Shown here piece by piece: positions 51,138 through 59,485 of a stretch of 64,000 nucleotides of DNA. The position numbers and the translations under genes are program-made. The number at the start of each line of letters is the position of its first letter. Position 1 is the first letter of the stretch. Under the pieces are notes generated by a model, which was given only the letters and a program-made list of their open reading frames with translations, had not been told where the DNA came from and ran no database searches. This DNA is from Selenomonadales bacterium (GTDB taxonomy: Bacteria > Bacillota > Negativicutes > Sporomusales > UBA7701). Location: assembly GCA_029975165.1 (NCBI GenBank), contig JARKPR010000068.1:1-64000 (forward strand), read 5' to 3'.

Positions 51138-52391
51138 CTATTGCATTTTTTCTTTGAGTATTTCGACGGCTTTGTCGAGCTGGAGGTCGCTGCCGGTTTC
51201 CCGGTAGTCGAGCGGCAGGGTGACGAAGATGTCGGGTTCGATGCCGATGTTGTCGATGACGCGGTCGGCGGGGGTGTGGTAGCGGGCGGTGGTGATTTTG
51301 AGGGCGGTGTCGTCGCCGAGGGGGACGAGGGTCTGGACGGAGCCTTTGCCGAAGGATCTGGTGCCGACGAGGGTGCCGGCGTGGGTGTCCTGGATGGCGC
51401 CGGCGACGATTTCGGAGGCGCTGGCGCTGCCGCCGTTGATGAGGACGACGAGGGGCAGGCCGAGGTTGTCGCCTTCGGTGTTGCTGGTGCGGCGGCTGCC
51501 GTCCCTGGCGACGACGGAGACGACGGGGCCTTGGGGGATGAAGCGGCTGGCGACTTTGACGCTGGCGCTGATTAGGCCGCCGGGGTTGTTGCGCAGGTCG
51601 AGGATGACGGCTTGCATGCCTTGGGCCTGCAGGTCGCGGATGGCGGCGTCGAGGTCTTCGCCGGTGTGGTTGTTGAAGTAGGTGAGGCGGAGGTAGCCGA
51701 TGCCGCCGTCGAGCATTTTGCCGAAAACGGATTTGATTTGGATGACGGCGCGGACGAGGGTGTAGTCGCGGTTGTTTTCGCCGGCGCGGGAGACGGTGAG
51801 GGTGACGGGGACGCCTTCGGGGCCGCGGATCAGGCTGACGGCCTTGTCGAGGGGCATGTCTTTGGTGGTCTGGCCGTCGATGGCGAGGACGCGGTCGCCG
51901 CTGACGATGCCGGCCGCGTCGGCGGGGGTGCTTTCGATGGGGGCGATGACGGTGATCTGTTTGTCGCGCATGCCGAGGACGAGGCCGACGCCGCTGAAGG
52001 AGCCTTCGGCTTCGGCGAGGAAGTCTTTGAGGGTTTTGGCGTCGAAGTAGTCGGTGTAGGGGTCGCCGGCGGCGGCGACGGCACCCCGGATGGCGCCGGT
52101 CATGAGGTCGCGCCCGGCGGGGTCGTCGACGTGCCCTTGGTTTATCAGTTCCCGGACGCGGAAGAGTTTGAGGGTGACGGCGAGTTCGGCGGCGTCCATT
52201 TGGGTGAGGTAGTGGTAGATTTCGGCGAGGGCGTTTTCGTCGGCGCCGGCTTTGAAGACGAAGCTTTGCGGGGGAATGGCGGCTTTGGCGGCGGCCTGGG
52301 GGGCGGCGAGGGCCGGCCCGCCGAGCAGGAAGAGGGCGGCGATTGCGGCGGCGAGGATGCGCCGGCAACGGCGCCCGCTGATGAAAGGCAT
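51138..52391 (-). CDS. C-terminal processing peptidase (S41 family, CtpA-like)
   Basis: 417 residues with a signal peptide (RILAAAIAALFLLGGPALAA). A PDZ domain lies at about 125-205 (GSFSGVGLVLGMRDKQITVI, AGIVSGDRVLAIDG). The S41 core follows: GGIGYLRLTYFN, VILDLRNNPGGLI, the Ser region GGSASASEIVAGAI (about 320-333) and the Lys in RSFGKGSVQT (about 349). It cleaves proteins near their C-termini in the envelope. ATG 52391 with CGGAGG. It lies downstream of nothing related and could contribute to processing of exported proteins, including possibly the neighbouring TAT peptide (speculative). Confidence 0.92.
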   Translation of the reverse strand: MPFISGRRCRRILAAAIAALFLLGGPALAAPQAAAKAAIPPQSFVFKAGADENALAEIYHYLTQMDAAELAVTLKLFRVRELINQGHVDDPAGRDLMTGAIRGAVAAAGDPYTDYFDAKTLKDFLAEAEGSFSGVGLVLGMRDKQITVIAPIESTPADAAGIVSGDRVLAIDGQTTKDMPLDKAVSLIRGPEGVPVTLTVSRAGENNRDYTLVRAVIQIKSVFGKMLDGGIGYLRLTYFNNHTGEDLDAAIRDLQAQGMQAVILDLRNNPGGLISASVKVASRFIPQGPVVSVVARDGSRRTSNTEGDNLGLPLVVLINGGSASASEIVAGAIQDTHAGTLVGTRSFGKGSVQTLVPLGDDTALKITTARYHTPADRVIDNIGIEPDIFVTLPLDYRETGSDLQLDKAVEILKEKMQ

Positions 52392-52542
52392 ATTTTTTTC
52401 CTCCGTTGTCAGGTTTGCTTAAAGGGGATGATTCGACCCCGACGGCTCCGTTCCTCCCTGCCGCGGCCGGTTTTCGCGGTTGCGGCGGAAAGTATTGGGG
52501 GGTAGAATAGGTACGAGAAGATGTTGCGGAGGGATGTGCGTT

Positions 52543-52899
52543 ATGGACGAGGAGCAGGTGATAACGGTGCGGGTGTACCGCTATGATCCGGCAAGCGATA
52601 AGGCGGGCCGCCTGGAGGAGCATAAGGTGGCGAGCGCGGCGCCGCTGTCGGTGATGGCGCTGTTGGCGAGGGTGCACGAGCTGGACGCGACGTTTTGCTG
52701 CCGGACGGCGACGTGTTTCAAGGGCAGGTGCGGCTCGTGCCTGGTACGGGCGGACGGCAGGGATGTTTTCGGCTGCACGACGCTGGTGCGGCCGGGGGAG
52801 ACAGTGACGGTGGAGCCGCATTCGCGGTTCGCGGTGATCCGCGATGTTGTGGTGGATTTCGAGCGGCCGCTGGCGGCCGGGACGGAGGCGGCGGAATGA
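52543..52899 (+). CDS. Short 2Fe-2S subunit of a fumarate reductase-like enzyme
   Basis: 118 residues from ATG 52543 (GGAGGG 9 nt upstream). It matches the N-terminal ferredoxin domain of SdhB/FrdB: ITVRVYRYDPAS at the start and the ligand pattern C58-x4-C63-x2-C66-x11-C78 (CFKGRCGSC). The usual C-terminal domain with [4Fe-4S] and [3Fe-4S] clusters is absent. Extra cysteines C52-C53 precede the motif. Its last codons overlap the start of the FAD subunit (ATGA), so the two are a unit. Electrons probably enter from an unknown donor. Confidence 0.87.
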   Translation: MDEEQVITVRVYRYDPASDKAGRLEEHKVASAAPLSVMALLARVHELDATFCCRTATCFKGRCGSCLVRADGRDVFGCTTLVRPGETVTVEPHSRFAVIRDVVVDFERPLAAGTEAAE

Positions 52900-54554
52900 G
52901 CGGGGCGGCGAAGTACGAGGCGGATGTGCTGGTGGTCGGGGCGGGCGGCGCCGGGCTGCGGGCGGCGCTGGCGGCGGCCGAGGCCGGGGCAAGCGTTATC
53001 CTGGCGAACAAGGGGCCGGTGGCGCGGTCGGGGGTGACGCTGACGGCGGCCGGCGGGCTGCAGGCGGTGCTGCATCCCGACGATAGCCCGGAGCTTTATT
53101 ATGAGGATATCGTCCGCTGCGGCTACGGGCTGGCGGACGGCGATCTGGCGCGGACGCTGGCGGCCGAGGCCGCGGACCGCGTGCGGGAGACGGAGCGGTA
53201 CGGGGCGCGGCTGATGCGCGATGCGGCCGGCGGTTACGCGCTGGGGCAGTTCCCGGGGATGGCGCGGCCGCGGAATGTGTTCGTGAAGGGCGGCGGCATC
53301 GGCCTGGCGGCCGCGCTGGCCGCGGCCTGCCGCCGACAGGGGAATATCCGGGTTGTGGAGGATTTCTTCGTGACCGGACTGGTGAAGGGCGGCGGCGCGG
53401 TGGCCGGGGCGGCGGGGCTGGATTTGAAGGGCGGCGCGCCGGCGCTGCTGGCGGCCGGGGCGACGGTGCTGGCGACGGGGGGCTGCCAGTGGCTGTGGGC
53501 GACGAACGACTGCCCGGCGGGGACGACGGGCGACGGGATCGTGTATGCGTACCGCGCCGGGGCGGAGCTGGTGGATATGGAGATGGTGCTGTTTTATCCG
53601 TCGGTGATCGTGTGGCCGCCATCGCTGGCGGGGGCGTTCGTGCATTACGAGTTTCTGGCGCCGGACGTGCTGGACGGGAATGTGTACGACAGGGCCGGGA
53701 AGCCGGTGCTGCCGAAGCCGCTGCCGCGGCGGGACGAGGCGATGCTTTTTTTGGCGCGGGCGATCCGCGAGGGCCGGGGCGGGCCGCATGGCGGGCTGCT
53801 GTGGTATGTGGGCGATTCGCCCCAGGCGGCGGCTAATGCCTCGCGGCTGAATACTTTGCAGTATGATTATATCCGCGCCCACGGGGTGGAGCCGGCGACC
53901 GACCGGATCGAGGTGGCGCCGGGGGCGCATTATCTGCTGGGGGGCGTGCATGTGGACGCGGACGGGCGAACGTCGGTACCGGGCCTGTTCGCGGCCCCGG
54001 AGTGCGCGGGGAATTTCGACGGGGCGAACCGCCTGGCGGGCAACGGCCTGACGGCGACGCAGGTTTTCGGGGCGCGGGCCGGGCTGGCGGCGCGGCGCTG
54101 GGCGGCCGGAAGTGGCGCGCGGCCGGACGAGGCGGCGGTGCGGGCGGAGTTCGACCGGTTGGCGGCGCGGCTGGGCGGCAAGGGCGGAACGGACGTGGCG
54201 GCGTTGCGCAACCGGCTGCGGGCGGCGGCGCAGGAAGGGGCCGGGGTTGGCCGCGATGCGGCGGGGCTCGGGCGCCTGGCCCAGGTGGCGGCCGAGGTGC
54301 GGGCCGAGGCGGCGGCGGCGCGGGTGCCGGCTGCGGGGGTGTTCAATCAGCAGCTGGTGGACGTGCTGGAGCTGGAGAGCATGGCCGAGGCGGCGGCGCT
54401 GGTGGCGGGCTGCGCGCTGGCGCGGACGGAGACGCGCGGCCACCATGTGCGTGAGGATTTCCCGGCGCGCGATGATGCGAATTGGCTGCGGCATACGACG
54501 GCGCGGCGGACGGCGGACGGCCCGGCGTTCGGCAGCAAGCCGGTGCGGCCGTAA
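52896..54554 (+). CDS. FAD-binding flavoprotein of the fumarate reductase / aspartate oxidase family
   Basis: 552 residues from ATG 52896. FAD binding is shown by ADVLVVGAGGAGLRAALAAA. Catalytic-domain motifs include GAHYLLGGVHVDADGRTSVP, LFAAPECAGNFDGANRLAGN and a terminal ETRGHHVREDFPARDDANW. The position of the FAD-linking His of SdhA/FrdA is instead in a VTLTAAGGLQAV segment, so flavin is probably non-covalent. It could be a soluble fumarate reductase, or oxidise another acid. The small 2Fe-2S subunit is directly upstream and no membrane anchor gene follows, only a terminator. Confidence 0.88.
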   Translation: MSGAAKYEADVLVVGAGGAGLRAALAAAEAGASVILANKGPVARSGVTLTAAGGLQAVLHPDDSPELYYEDIVRCGYGLADGDLARTLAAEAADRVRETERYGARLMRDAAGGYALGQFPGMARPRNVFVKGGGIGLAAALAAACRRQGNIRVVEDFFVTGLVKGGGAVAGAAGLDLKGGAPALLAAGATVLATGGCQWLWATNDCPAGTTGDGIVYAYRAGAELVDMEMVLFYPSVIVWPPSLAGAFVHYEFLAPDVLDGNVYDRAGKPVLPKPLPRRDEAMLFLARAIREGRGGPHGGLLWYVGDSPQAAANASRLNTLQYDYIRAHGVEPATDRIEVAPGAHYLLGGVHVDADGRTSVPGLFAAPECAGNFDGANRLAGNGLTATQVFGARAGLAARRWAAGSGARPDEAAVRAEFDRLAARLGGKGGTDVAALRNRLRAAAQEGAGVGRDAAGLGRLAQVAAEVRAEAAAARVPAAGVFNQQLVDVLELESMAEAAALVAGCALARTETRGHHVREDFPARDDANWLRHTTARRTADGPAFGSKPVRP

Positions 54555-54573
54555 GCGGCCTGCGGGCGAAGAG

Positions 54574-54600
54574 AAACCCGGTCCATATTGGACCGGGTTT
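54574..54600. terminator. Bidirectional intrinsic terminator
   Basis: AAACCCGGTCC / GGACCGGGTTT, 11-bp perfect stem between convergent genes. Confidence 0.8.
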
Positions 54601-54625
54601 GATGTTTGTTGACGATGGGCGCTCA

Positions 54626-55369
54626 TCAGCGGCCGCCCAGTATGCCGGAGAGGATGGTGACTATGCCGCTGAAGCCGATGATGGCGAGCGCCATCCGCCG
54701 GAAAAGGGCGGCGTCGACGCGGTGGAAGGCTTTTTGCCCCAGCCACCAGCCGAGGAGGGCGGCGGGCACGGACACGGCGGCGTAGAGGGGCACGCGCTCG
54801 GTGTAGACGGTGCCGACATGGTAGGCGATGGTGAGGGTGGCGACGTTGCAGAGGAAGAAGTAGCGGGCGAGGTCGGCGCGGATGGTGACTTTGTCCTGGC
54901 CGGCGTTCATCATGTAGATGACGAGGGGCGGGCCGTTGAAGCTGGTGACGGCGCCGAGGAAGCCACTGAGGAAGCCGACGACGGCTTTGGCGAGGCCGTG
55001 GCGGCGGACGGCGACGGTGTAGTTGGCGTACATGGCGCCGGTGACGAGGATGAGGGTGAGGCCGATGCAGATTTTGAGGGCGCTGTCGCTGACGGCGCGG
55101 AGGGCGTAGGACCCTGGAACGGCGCCGATGACGCTGGCGACGGAGGCGATGAATATGCGGGTGAACGAGCCTTCGCTCCAGGTTTTGTAGACCATGAAGC
55201 CTTTGACGACGATGCCGATGGCGATGACGGCGATGACGGCTTCCTTGGGCGGCAGGGCGAGGGCCAAGAGGGGCGCGGCGGCGAGGGCGAAGCCGAAGCC
55301 GCTGACGGTCTGCAGGGCGCTGGCGACGAGGATGACGGCGAAAACGTAGAGGGCGGTCATGGTGAGCAT
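54626..55369 (-). CDS. TauE/SafE family permease
   Basis: 247 residues from ATG 55369 (GGAGG 6 nt upstream). Eight membrane helices, with the family motifs ALQTVSGFGFALAAAPLLAL near the N-terminus and GFLSGFLGAVTSFNGPPLVI in the second repeat. A presumed organic-sulfur or anion transporter; the substrate is unknown. It is only distantly similar to the family member at 21422-22180. Confidence 0.87.
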   Translation of the reverse strand: MLTMTALYVFAVILVASALQTVSGFGFALAAAPLLALALPPKEAVIAVIAIGIVVKGFMVYKTWSEGSFTRIFIASVASVIGAVPGSYALRAVSDSALKICIGLTLILVTGAMYANYTVAVRRHGLAKAVVGFLSGFLGAVTSFNGPPLVIYMMNAGQDKVTIRADLARYFFLCNVATLTIAYHVGTVYTERVPLYAAVSVPAALLGWWLGQKAFHRVDAALFRRMALAIIGFSGIVTILSGILGGR

Positions 55370-55527
55370 TGCTGGCCTCCGCGGGGATGAAAGATTAATG
55401 TCAAGTAACATTGTAATCCATTTCGGGGGCGAAAACAATTGGGGGAGCTTCCCGGTGACGGTATGATTTTCCTCGAATGGCAGAGAATAATGCCGACGGT
55501 ATTCGGGGGCCAGGAAGGGGTGAGCGG

Positions 55528-56082
55528 GTGAATGCCGGGTTTTTCGAGGCTGGATGGGCGGTGCTGGCGTTTAGGGTCTGCATGCAGGGCGGGTTTGCGT
55601 TCGCGGCGTGGCGGTGGGGGGATTGGCGACGGTGGCGCGATTATTATCCGACGGCCTTGTTCGCGATGATGGTTAACCTGTTCGCCGCCTTGGTCACCTA
55701 TCACCATGATCTGTGGATTTTCAACCCCGACGTGCTGGTGAAAAGCGAAACGGTGCTGGAGACGATCAGTACGTTCACGATCCTGCCGATGACGGTATTC
55801 ACGTTCCTGAGCCGGTTTCCCGCCGCCGGGCCGTGGCGGCAGGCGGCGCACACGCTGGCGTGGGTCGCGCTGTACGCGGCCCTGGAGACGGCCGATACGG
55901 CCCTTGGCGGCATTTCGTACGCCAACGGCTGGTCGCTGGGCTGGTCGGTGGCTTTCGATTTTATGATGTTCCCGTTATTTATTCTCCACCACCGCTGGCC
56001 GCCGCTCGCCTGGCTGGCGACGGCGGCGGCCACGGTCTATGTGTTGGCGGTGTTCGGCTTTTGGGCGGCGGAGATGAAGTGA
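55528..56082 (+). CDS. CBO0543-like membrane protein
   Basis: 184 residues from GTG 55528 (AGGAAGGGG upstream); an ATG 17 codons earlier is less likely. Five membrane helices with WRRWRDYYPTALFAMMVNL, TYHHDLWIFNPDVLVKSE and LGGISYANGW, the recurrent pattern of CBO0543 proteins of spore-formers (function unknown). It is related in layout to 31432-31884. A perfect terminator follows after 3 bp. Confidence 0.65.
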   Translation: MNAGFFEAGWAVLAFRVCMQGGFAFAAWRWGDWRRWRDYYPTALFAMMVNLFAALVTYHHDLWIFNPDVLVKSETVLETISTFTILPMTVFTFLSRFPAAGPWRQAAHTLAWVALYAALETADTALGGISYANGWSLGWSVAFDFMMFPLFILHHRWPPLAWLATAAATVYVLAVFGFWAAEMK

Positions 56083-56085
56083 GGA

Positions 56086-56114
56086 AAAGCCGCGGACATA
56101 TGGTCCGCGGCTTT
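56086..56114 (+). terminator. Intrinsic terminator
   Basis: AAAGCCGCGGAC / GTCCGCGGCTTT, 12-bp perfect stem directly after the stop at 56082. Confidence 0.8.
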
Positions 56115-56137
56115 GTCGTCGGGGACGATAAGCCAGA

Positions 56138-56352
56138 GACTGACGAGAAAGGTCCAGATGCAAGGCGCACCGGATAAGCAGACACACAACGCTTCAGCGT
56201 TGATGTGATCGCTTATACCCGAAAGGGTGCGAGCGCGCTGCGACGCGTACTTGGTTGCGTACGCTAGCAAGCGCTCTGATAAGTCAGACGCACGACGCTT
56301 CAGCGACGATGCGGTCGCTTACAACGCCGCAGATGGGCCTTTATCGTCAGTC
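56138..56352. repeat. Large inverted repeat, copy A, with two nested 45-bp units
   Basis: The outer arms GACTGACGAGAAAGGTCCA (56138-56156) and TGGGCCTTTATCGTCAGTC (56334-56352) are near-perfect complements. Inside lie CAGATGCAAGGCGCACC and AACGCCGCAGATG, plus a core CGACGCGTACTTGGTTGCG / TACGCTAGCAAGCGCTC shared with copy B (63131-63260). Copy A additionally carries two direct copies of a 44/45-bp unit, GATAAG..CACAACGCTTCAGCG..GCTTA, at 56173-56216 and 56278-56322. No open frame of note occurs within. Confidence 0.8.
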
Positions 56353-56391
56353 GGTCATACAATGTAGGTAAAAACGAAGGGCGGAGATATC

Positions 56392-56709
56392 ATGGCTGCA
56401 CGCGAAAGGCCGGACGAAGAGCTGGTCAACTGGGATCTGACGCGGAAGAGGTTCGCGGCGACTGCGCTCAGTATCACGACGCAGGTGTTGATCGAGGCGG
56501 CCCGGACCCAGAATATCATGACGACGGCCGGTAATACGGCCACGGAGACTACCGAGACGACGACGAGTACGAGCAGCACGGGCACGACGACGACGACGTC
56601 CGCGACGACGACGAATACGACGACGACGAGTACGGCGACGTCCCAGAACAATCTGACCGTGGCGGCGCTGGCGCAGGCGGTCGCGTCGTTGTTGTCGTCG
56701 GTTACCTGA
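56392..56709 (+). CDS. Threonine-rich low-complexity protein
   Basis: 105 residues from ATG 56392 (GGCGGAG 7 nt upstream). A helical N-terminus (ELVNWDLTRKRFAATALSIT) and C-terminus (LTVAALAQAVASLLSSV) flank about 35 residues of Thr/Ser (TETTETTTSTSSTGTTTTT) encoded by ACG-rich triplets. There is no signal peptide or membrane segment. The function is unknown; the arrangement recalls spacer-containing structural or gas-vesicle/spore-coat type proteins but no family is recognised. Confidence 0.65.
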   Translation: MAARERPDEELVNWDLTRKRFAATALSITTQVLIEAARTQNIMTTAGNTATETTETTTSTSSTGTTTTTSATTTNTTTTSTATSQNNLTVAALAQAVASLLSSVT

Positions 56710-56726
56710 TCTGATTCGGCGGGGCG

Positions 56727-57014
56727 TTATTCTTCGAAGCAGACGGCGGCGGCGGCGGCGATGTTGCTTTGCAGCCGCTTGCCGACTTCGAGGTGGAAGG
56801 GGTGCGTGAGGTAGGCCTGATAGTCGTCTTGGGTGGCGAATTTGGCGATGAGGGCTATATCGTACGACGATTCCGCCCGCCGGGTGTCGAGGGCGACCTG
56901 CAGGTCGCGGATGACTTCGACGTTGCCGCGCATGGCGAGCAGCAGGTCTTTGGCCTGGGCCAGGCTGTCGCCGCTTTTGTCGTGCATTTTCAATAACAGG
57001 TTGTGGATTATCAT
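56727..57014 (-). CDS. Dabb (stress-responsive alpha/beta barrel) family protein
   Basis: 95 residues: IIHNLLLKMHDKSGDSLAQA, then GNVEVIRDLQVALDTRRAES, YDIALIAKFATQDDYQAYLT and HPFHLEVGKRL. This is the dimeric alpha/beta-barrel Dabb pattern (F-D-I-x-L-x-x-x-F and Y-x-x-H-P-x-H). Function unknown in general, sometimes catalytic. ATG 57014 with GGGAGG. It lies 20 bp downstream of the amidase gene and may be co-transcribed with it. Confidence 0.85.
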   Translation of the reverse strand: MIIHNLLLKMHDKSGDSLAQAKDLLLAMRGNVEVIRDLQVALDTRRAESSYDIALIAKFATQDDYQAYLTHPFHLEVGKRLQSNIAAAAAVCFEE

Positions 57015-57034
57015 TTTTTGCCTCCCGTGTCTGT

Positions 57035-58396
57035 TTATAGTTCGGGGCGCCGTTTGTGCCAGTCGGTATCCTGCTGGTAGCCGTGGGCGAGGGCGAGGAG
57101 GAGTTGTTCGCCCAAGGGCGGGCCGGCGAGCTGCAGGCCGACGGGCAGGCCGGTGGCGGCGTCGAAGCCGGCGGGGATGGTGATGGCCGGCAGGCCGGCG
57201 TTGGTGAAGGGACCCTGGAAGGCGGGACTGCCGGTGCTCATGCCGACGGGCGGCAGGGTGGGCGTGGCGGGGGTGAGGATGGCGTCGACGGCGGCGAAGA
57301 GTTGGAGCATTTCCTGGCGGAAGAGGGTCCTGATGCGCTGGGCGCGGAGGTAGTCGACGGCGTAGGTGAGGGTGCCCATGTGGAGTTGTTCGCGGATGTA
57401 GGGGCCGAATTTTTCGGGGGCGGCGGCGAATTTGTCCTGGTGGTAGGCGGCCGCTTCGGCGCGCATGACGATGAGGAGGGCGGCGGCGGCCTGGTCCCAG
57501 CAGGCGGGCAGCTCGATGGTGCGGAAGCGGACGCCGCGGTCGGCGAGGACGGCGCGGGCCGCTTCGACGGCCTGGTCGATGGACGGGTCTTGGGCGTGGA
57601 AGAAGGTGGCCGGGAGGCCGACGACAAGGCCTTTGAGGTCGCGGTCGAGCAGTTTGCTATAGGGGGGGACGCCGCCGGCGAGGGAGGCGGGGTCGCGCGG
57701 GTCGGGGCCGGCGATGGCTTCGAGGACGAGGGCGGTGTCGGCGGCGGTGCGGGTGAGGGCGCCGATGTGGTCGAGGCTCCAGGCCGCGGGGAAGACGCCG
57801 TAGCGGCTGACGAGCCCGTAGGTGGCTTTGAGGCAGGTGAGGCCGTTGTAGGCGGCCGGGCGGAGGAGCGAGCCGACGGTCTGGGTGCCGAGGGCGAAGG
57901 GGGCCATGGAGGCGGCGACGGCGGCGGCCGAGCCGGAGCTGGAGCCGCCGGGGGTGCGCGCGAGGTCCCAGGGGTTGCGGGTGGCGGGGGGGCCGCCCCA
58001 GAAGGCGAATTCGGTTGTGGCGGTTTTGCCGAGCAGGACGGCGCCGGCGGCGGCGAGCCGGTCGACGACGGCGGCGTTTTCGCCGGGGACGAAGTCGGGG
58101 TCTACGGCCGAACCCCCGGCAGTGCGGACGCCGGCGGTGTACATGATGTCTTTGGCGCCGTAGGGGATGCCGTGGAGGGGGCCGAGGAGCCGGCCGGCGG
58201 CGATGTCCCGCTCGGCCCGGCGGGCGGCGGCGAGGGCGGCGTCGGCGGTGAGGGTGACCCAGGCGCGGATTTGGCCGTCGAGCCGGTCGATGCGGCCTAA
58301 GCAGGCGGCGGTGATGTCGACGGGCGATATTTCTTTGGCGGCGATGAGGGCGGCGAGGTCGGCGATGGTTAGGTCGGGCAGGTTATTGGCGGTCAT
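57035..58396 (-). CDS. Amidase signature family hydrolase
   Basis: 453 residues from ATG 58396 (CAGGAGG). The Ser-cisSer-Lys triad can be placed: K82 in HGIPYGAKDIMY, cis-Ser near 153 in TPGGSSSGSAAAVAA and nucleophile S177 in GTQTVGSLLRPAAYNG; the 71 and 24 residue spacings are as usual. It differs from GatA in lacking a GatC partner. The substrate, perhaps an aliphatic or aryl amide, is unknown. It overlaps by 14 bp the small upstream gene, as in pairs where a short protein assists an amidase. Confidence 0.9.
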   Translation of the reverse strand: MTANNLPDLTIADLAALIAAKEISPVDITAACLGRIDRLDGQIRAWVTLTADAALAAARRAERDIAAGRLLGPLHGIPYGAKDIMYTAGVRTAGGSAVDPDFVPGENAAVVDRLAAAGAVLLGKTATTEFAFWGGPPATRNPWDLARTPGGSSSGSAAAVAASMAPFALGTQTVGSLLRPAAYNGLTCLKATYGLVSRYGVFPAAWSLDHIGALTRTAADTALVLEAIAGPDPRDPASLAGGVPPYSKLLDRDLKGLVVGLPATFFHAQDPSIDQAVEAARAVLADRGVRFRTIELPACWDQAAAALLIVMRAEAAAYHQDKFAAAPEKFGPYIREQLHMGTLTYAVDYLRAQRIRTLFRQEMLQLFAAVDAILTPATPTLPPVGMSTGSPAFQGPFTNAGLPAITIPAGFDAATGLPVGLQLAGPPLGEQLLLALAHGYQQDTDWHKRRPEL

Positions 58397-58574
58397 GGCC
58401 GGGAGCACCTCCTGCGCGGGCGTCGGGCTCGACGAGCGGGGGCAGCGGGCAGGCGCGGACGAGGCTGATTTCGTTGAGGAAGACGGCGAGCTGCTCGTCG
58501 CCGATGCCGTCGGCGGTGAAGAGGATTTTTTCGAGGCCGCGCTTGCCGGCGCAGGCGTCTTTTTCATTGTTCAT
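58383..58574 (-). CDS. Small protein overlapping the amidase start
   Basis: 63 residues from ATG 58574: MNNEKDACAGKRGLEKILFT, ADGIGDEQLAVFLNEISLVR, then a Pro-rich end (ACPLPPLVEPDARAGG). The ribosome site is weak (AGAGTG). It starts 7 bp after the preceding gene and ends 14 bp inside the amidase, so coupling is likely. It is about the size of small amidase partner proteins, but I cannot assign a family. Confidence 0.5.
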   Translation of the reverse strand: MNNEKDACAGKRGLEKILFTADGIGDEQLAVFLNEISLVRACPLPPLVEPDARAGGAPGHDRQ

Positions 58575-58581
58575 GCGGGCA

Positions 58582-59460
58582 TCACTCTTTCTCTGTGGTT
58601 TGGGCGGGGGCGGGTTTCTTGTCGAGGGGGGCGGCCAGGGCCTCGGGGGGGATGACGATTTTGCCGACGGCGTTGAAGCGGGAGAAGGCGAAGGTGACGG
58701 TGGCTTTGTCGATTCTGAAGATTTGTCTGAAGGCAGGCTCCTGACCGGCGGGCAGGCTGCGGAGGAGTTTGTCGCTGACGGCCGCCACGAGGGCGGTGAG
58801 GTCGACGTCAGCCCGGGATACGGTGGCCGCGGTTTTGTCGATGGTGACGGTGTAGGTAAGGTCGCCGATGTCGGCCGCGAGTTCGTCGGGGACGGCGGCC
58901 TGCCGGCCGCTGAGGATGCCGAGGCTGCGGGCCATCGCCCGCCCGAGGTAGCGGCCGTCGATGGTGACTTCGTAGACGGCGGTGGCGAGGTAGTCGCGCA
59001 GCAGGGCGGCGCTTTTGACGATCTTGAAGTACTGGTCGTAGTCGGCGAAGGGGTCGAAAGAGGGCAGGTACTGTTTGACCCATTTGCCGTCTTTCCGGGA
59101 GTAGACGGCGAACCGGTCGCCATCTTGTTCGATGTACTGGAGAAGAGGCGAGCTGTCTTTTTGCCTGCCGCTCTGGAAAGTAAGGGTGCCGGCATTCTTG
59201 TAGCGTAGCGGTTTGGCGTTGTAGTCGCTTTCGATAGCGGTGAGGATGCTGGTCGTGTCCCGGCCGACAGTCATGACGATTTCGTAGGTGTAGGACAGGT
59301 GGCAGCTTTGCAGGGTGTTCTGGTTATTGTAGGCGGTAATGACGGCTTCCCTGGGGTCGGACGGTGCGGCCGGAGGCGCGCAGGCGCCGGACGGGAGGCC
59401 GGCGGCGAGGACGGCGGTGAGGCAGAGGACGGCGACGGCGAGGCGGGCGGCTCTGGTCAT
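58582..59460 (-). CDS. Exported protein of unknown function (lipid/lipoprotein-carrier-like)
   Basis: 292 residues with a signal peptide (ARLAVAVLCLTAVLAAGLPS, possible lipobox GAC). The mature part is beta-rich: QSCHLSYTYEIVMTVGRD, AGTLTFQSGRQKDSSPLLQY, GDRFAVYSRKDGKWVKQYLP, TYTVTIDKTAATVSRADVDL. The pattern resembles DUF6612-type proteins of Firmicutes with a LolA/LppX-like fold; this is a tentative impression. It lies between a flavoprotein and the amidase genes in one minus-strand run. Confidence 0.7.
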   Translation of the reverse strand: MTRAARLAVAVLCLTAVLAAGLPSGACAPPAAPSDPREAVITAYNNQNTLQSCHLSYTYEIVMTVGRDTTSILTAIESDYNAKPLRYKNAGTLTFQSGRQKDSSPLLQYIEQDGDRFAVYSRKDGKWVKQYLPSFDPFADYDQYFKIVKSAALLRDYLATAVYEVTIDGRYLGRAMARSLGILSGRQAAVPDELAADIGDLTYTVTIDKTAATVSRADVDLTALVAAVSDKLLRSLPAGQEPAFRQIFRIDKATVTFAFSRFNAVGKIVIPPEALAAPLDKKPAPAQTTEKE

Positions 59461-59485
59461 GGTGGTCAACCTCTTTTCGGCGGTG

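Noticed and set aside
51138-52391. Assigning the C-terminal processing protease as the dedicated leader peptidase of the RiPP locus
   Set aside because: It has its own terminator and ribosome site, belongs to a housekeeping family, and nothing in the sequence links it to the precursor beyond proximity.
56138-56352. CRISPR array
   Set aside because: Only two 45-bp direct units occur, each lies within an arm of a larger inverted repeat, and no cas gene is in the window.
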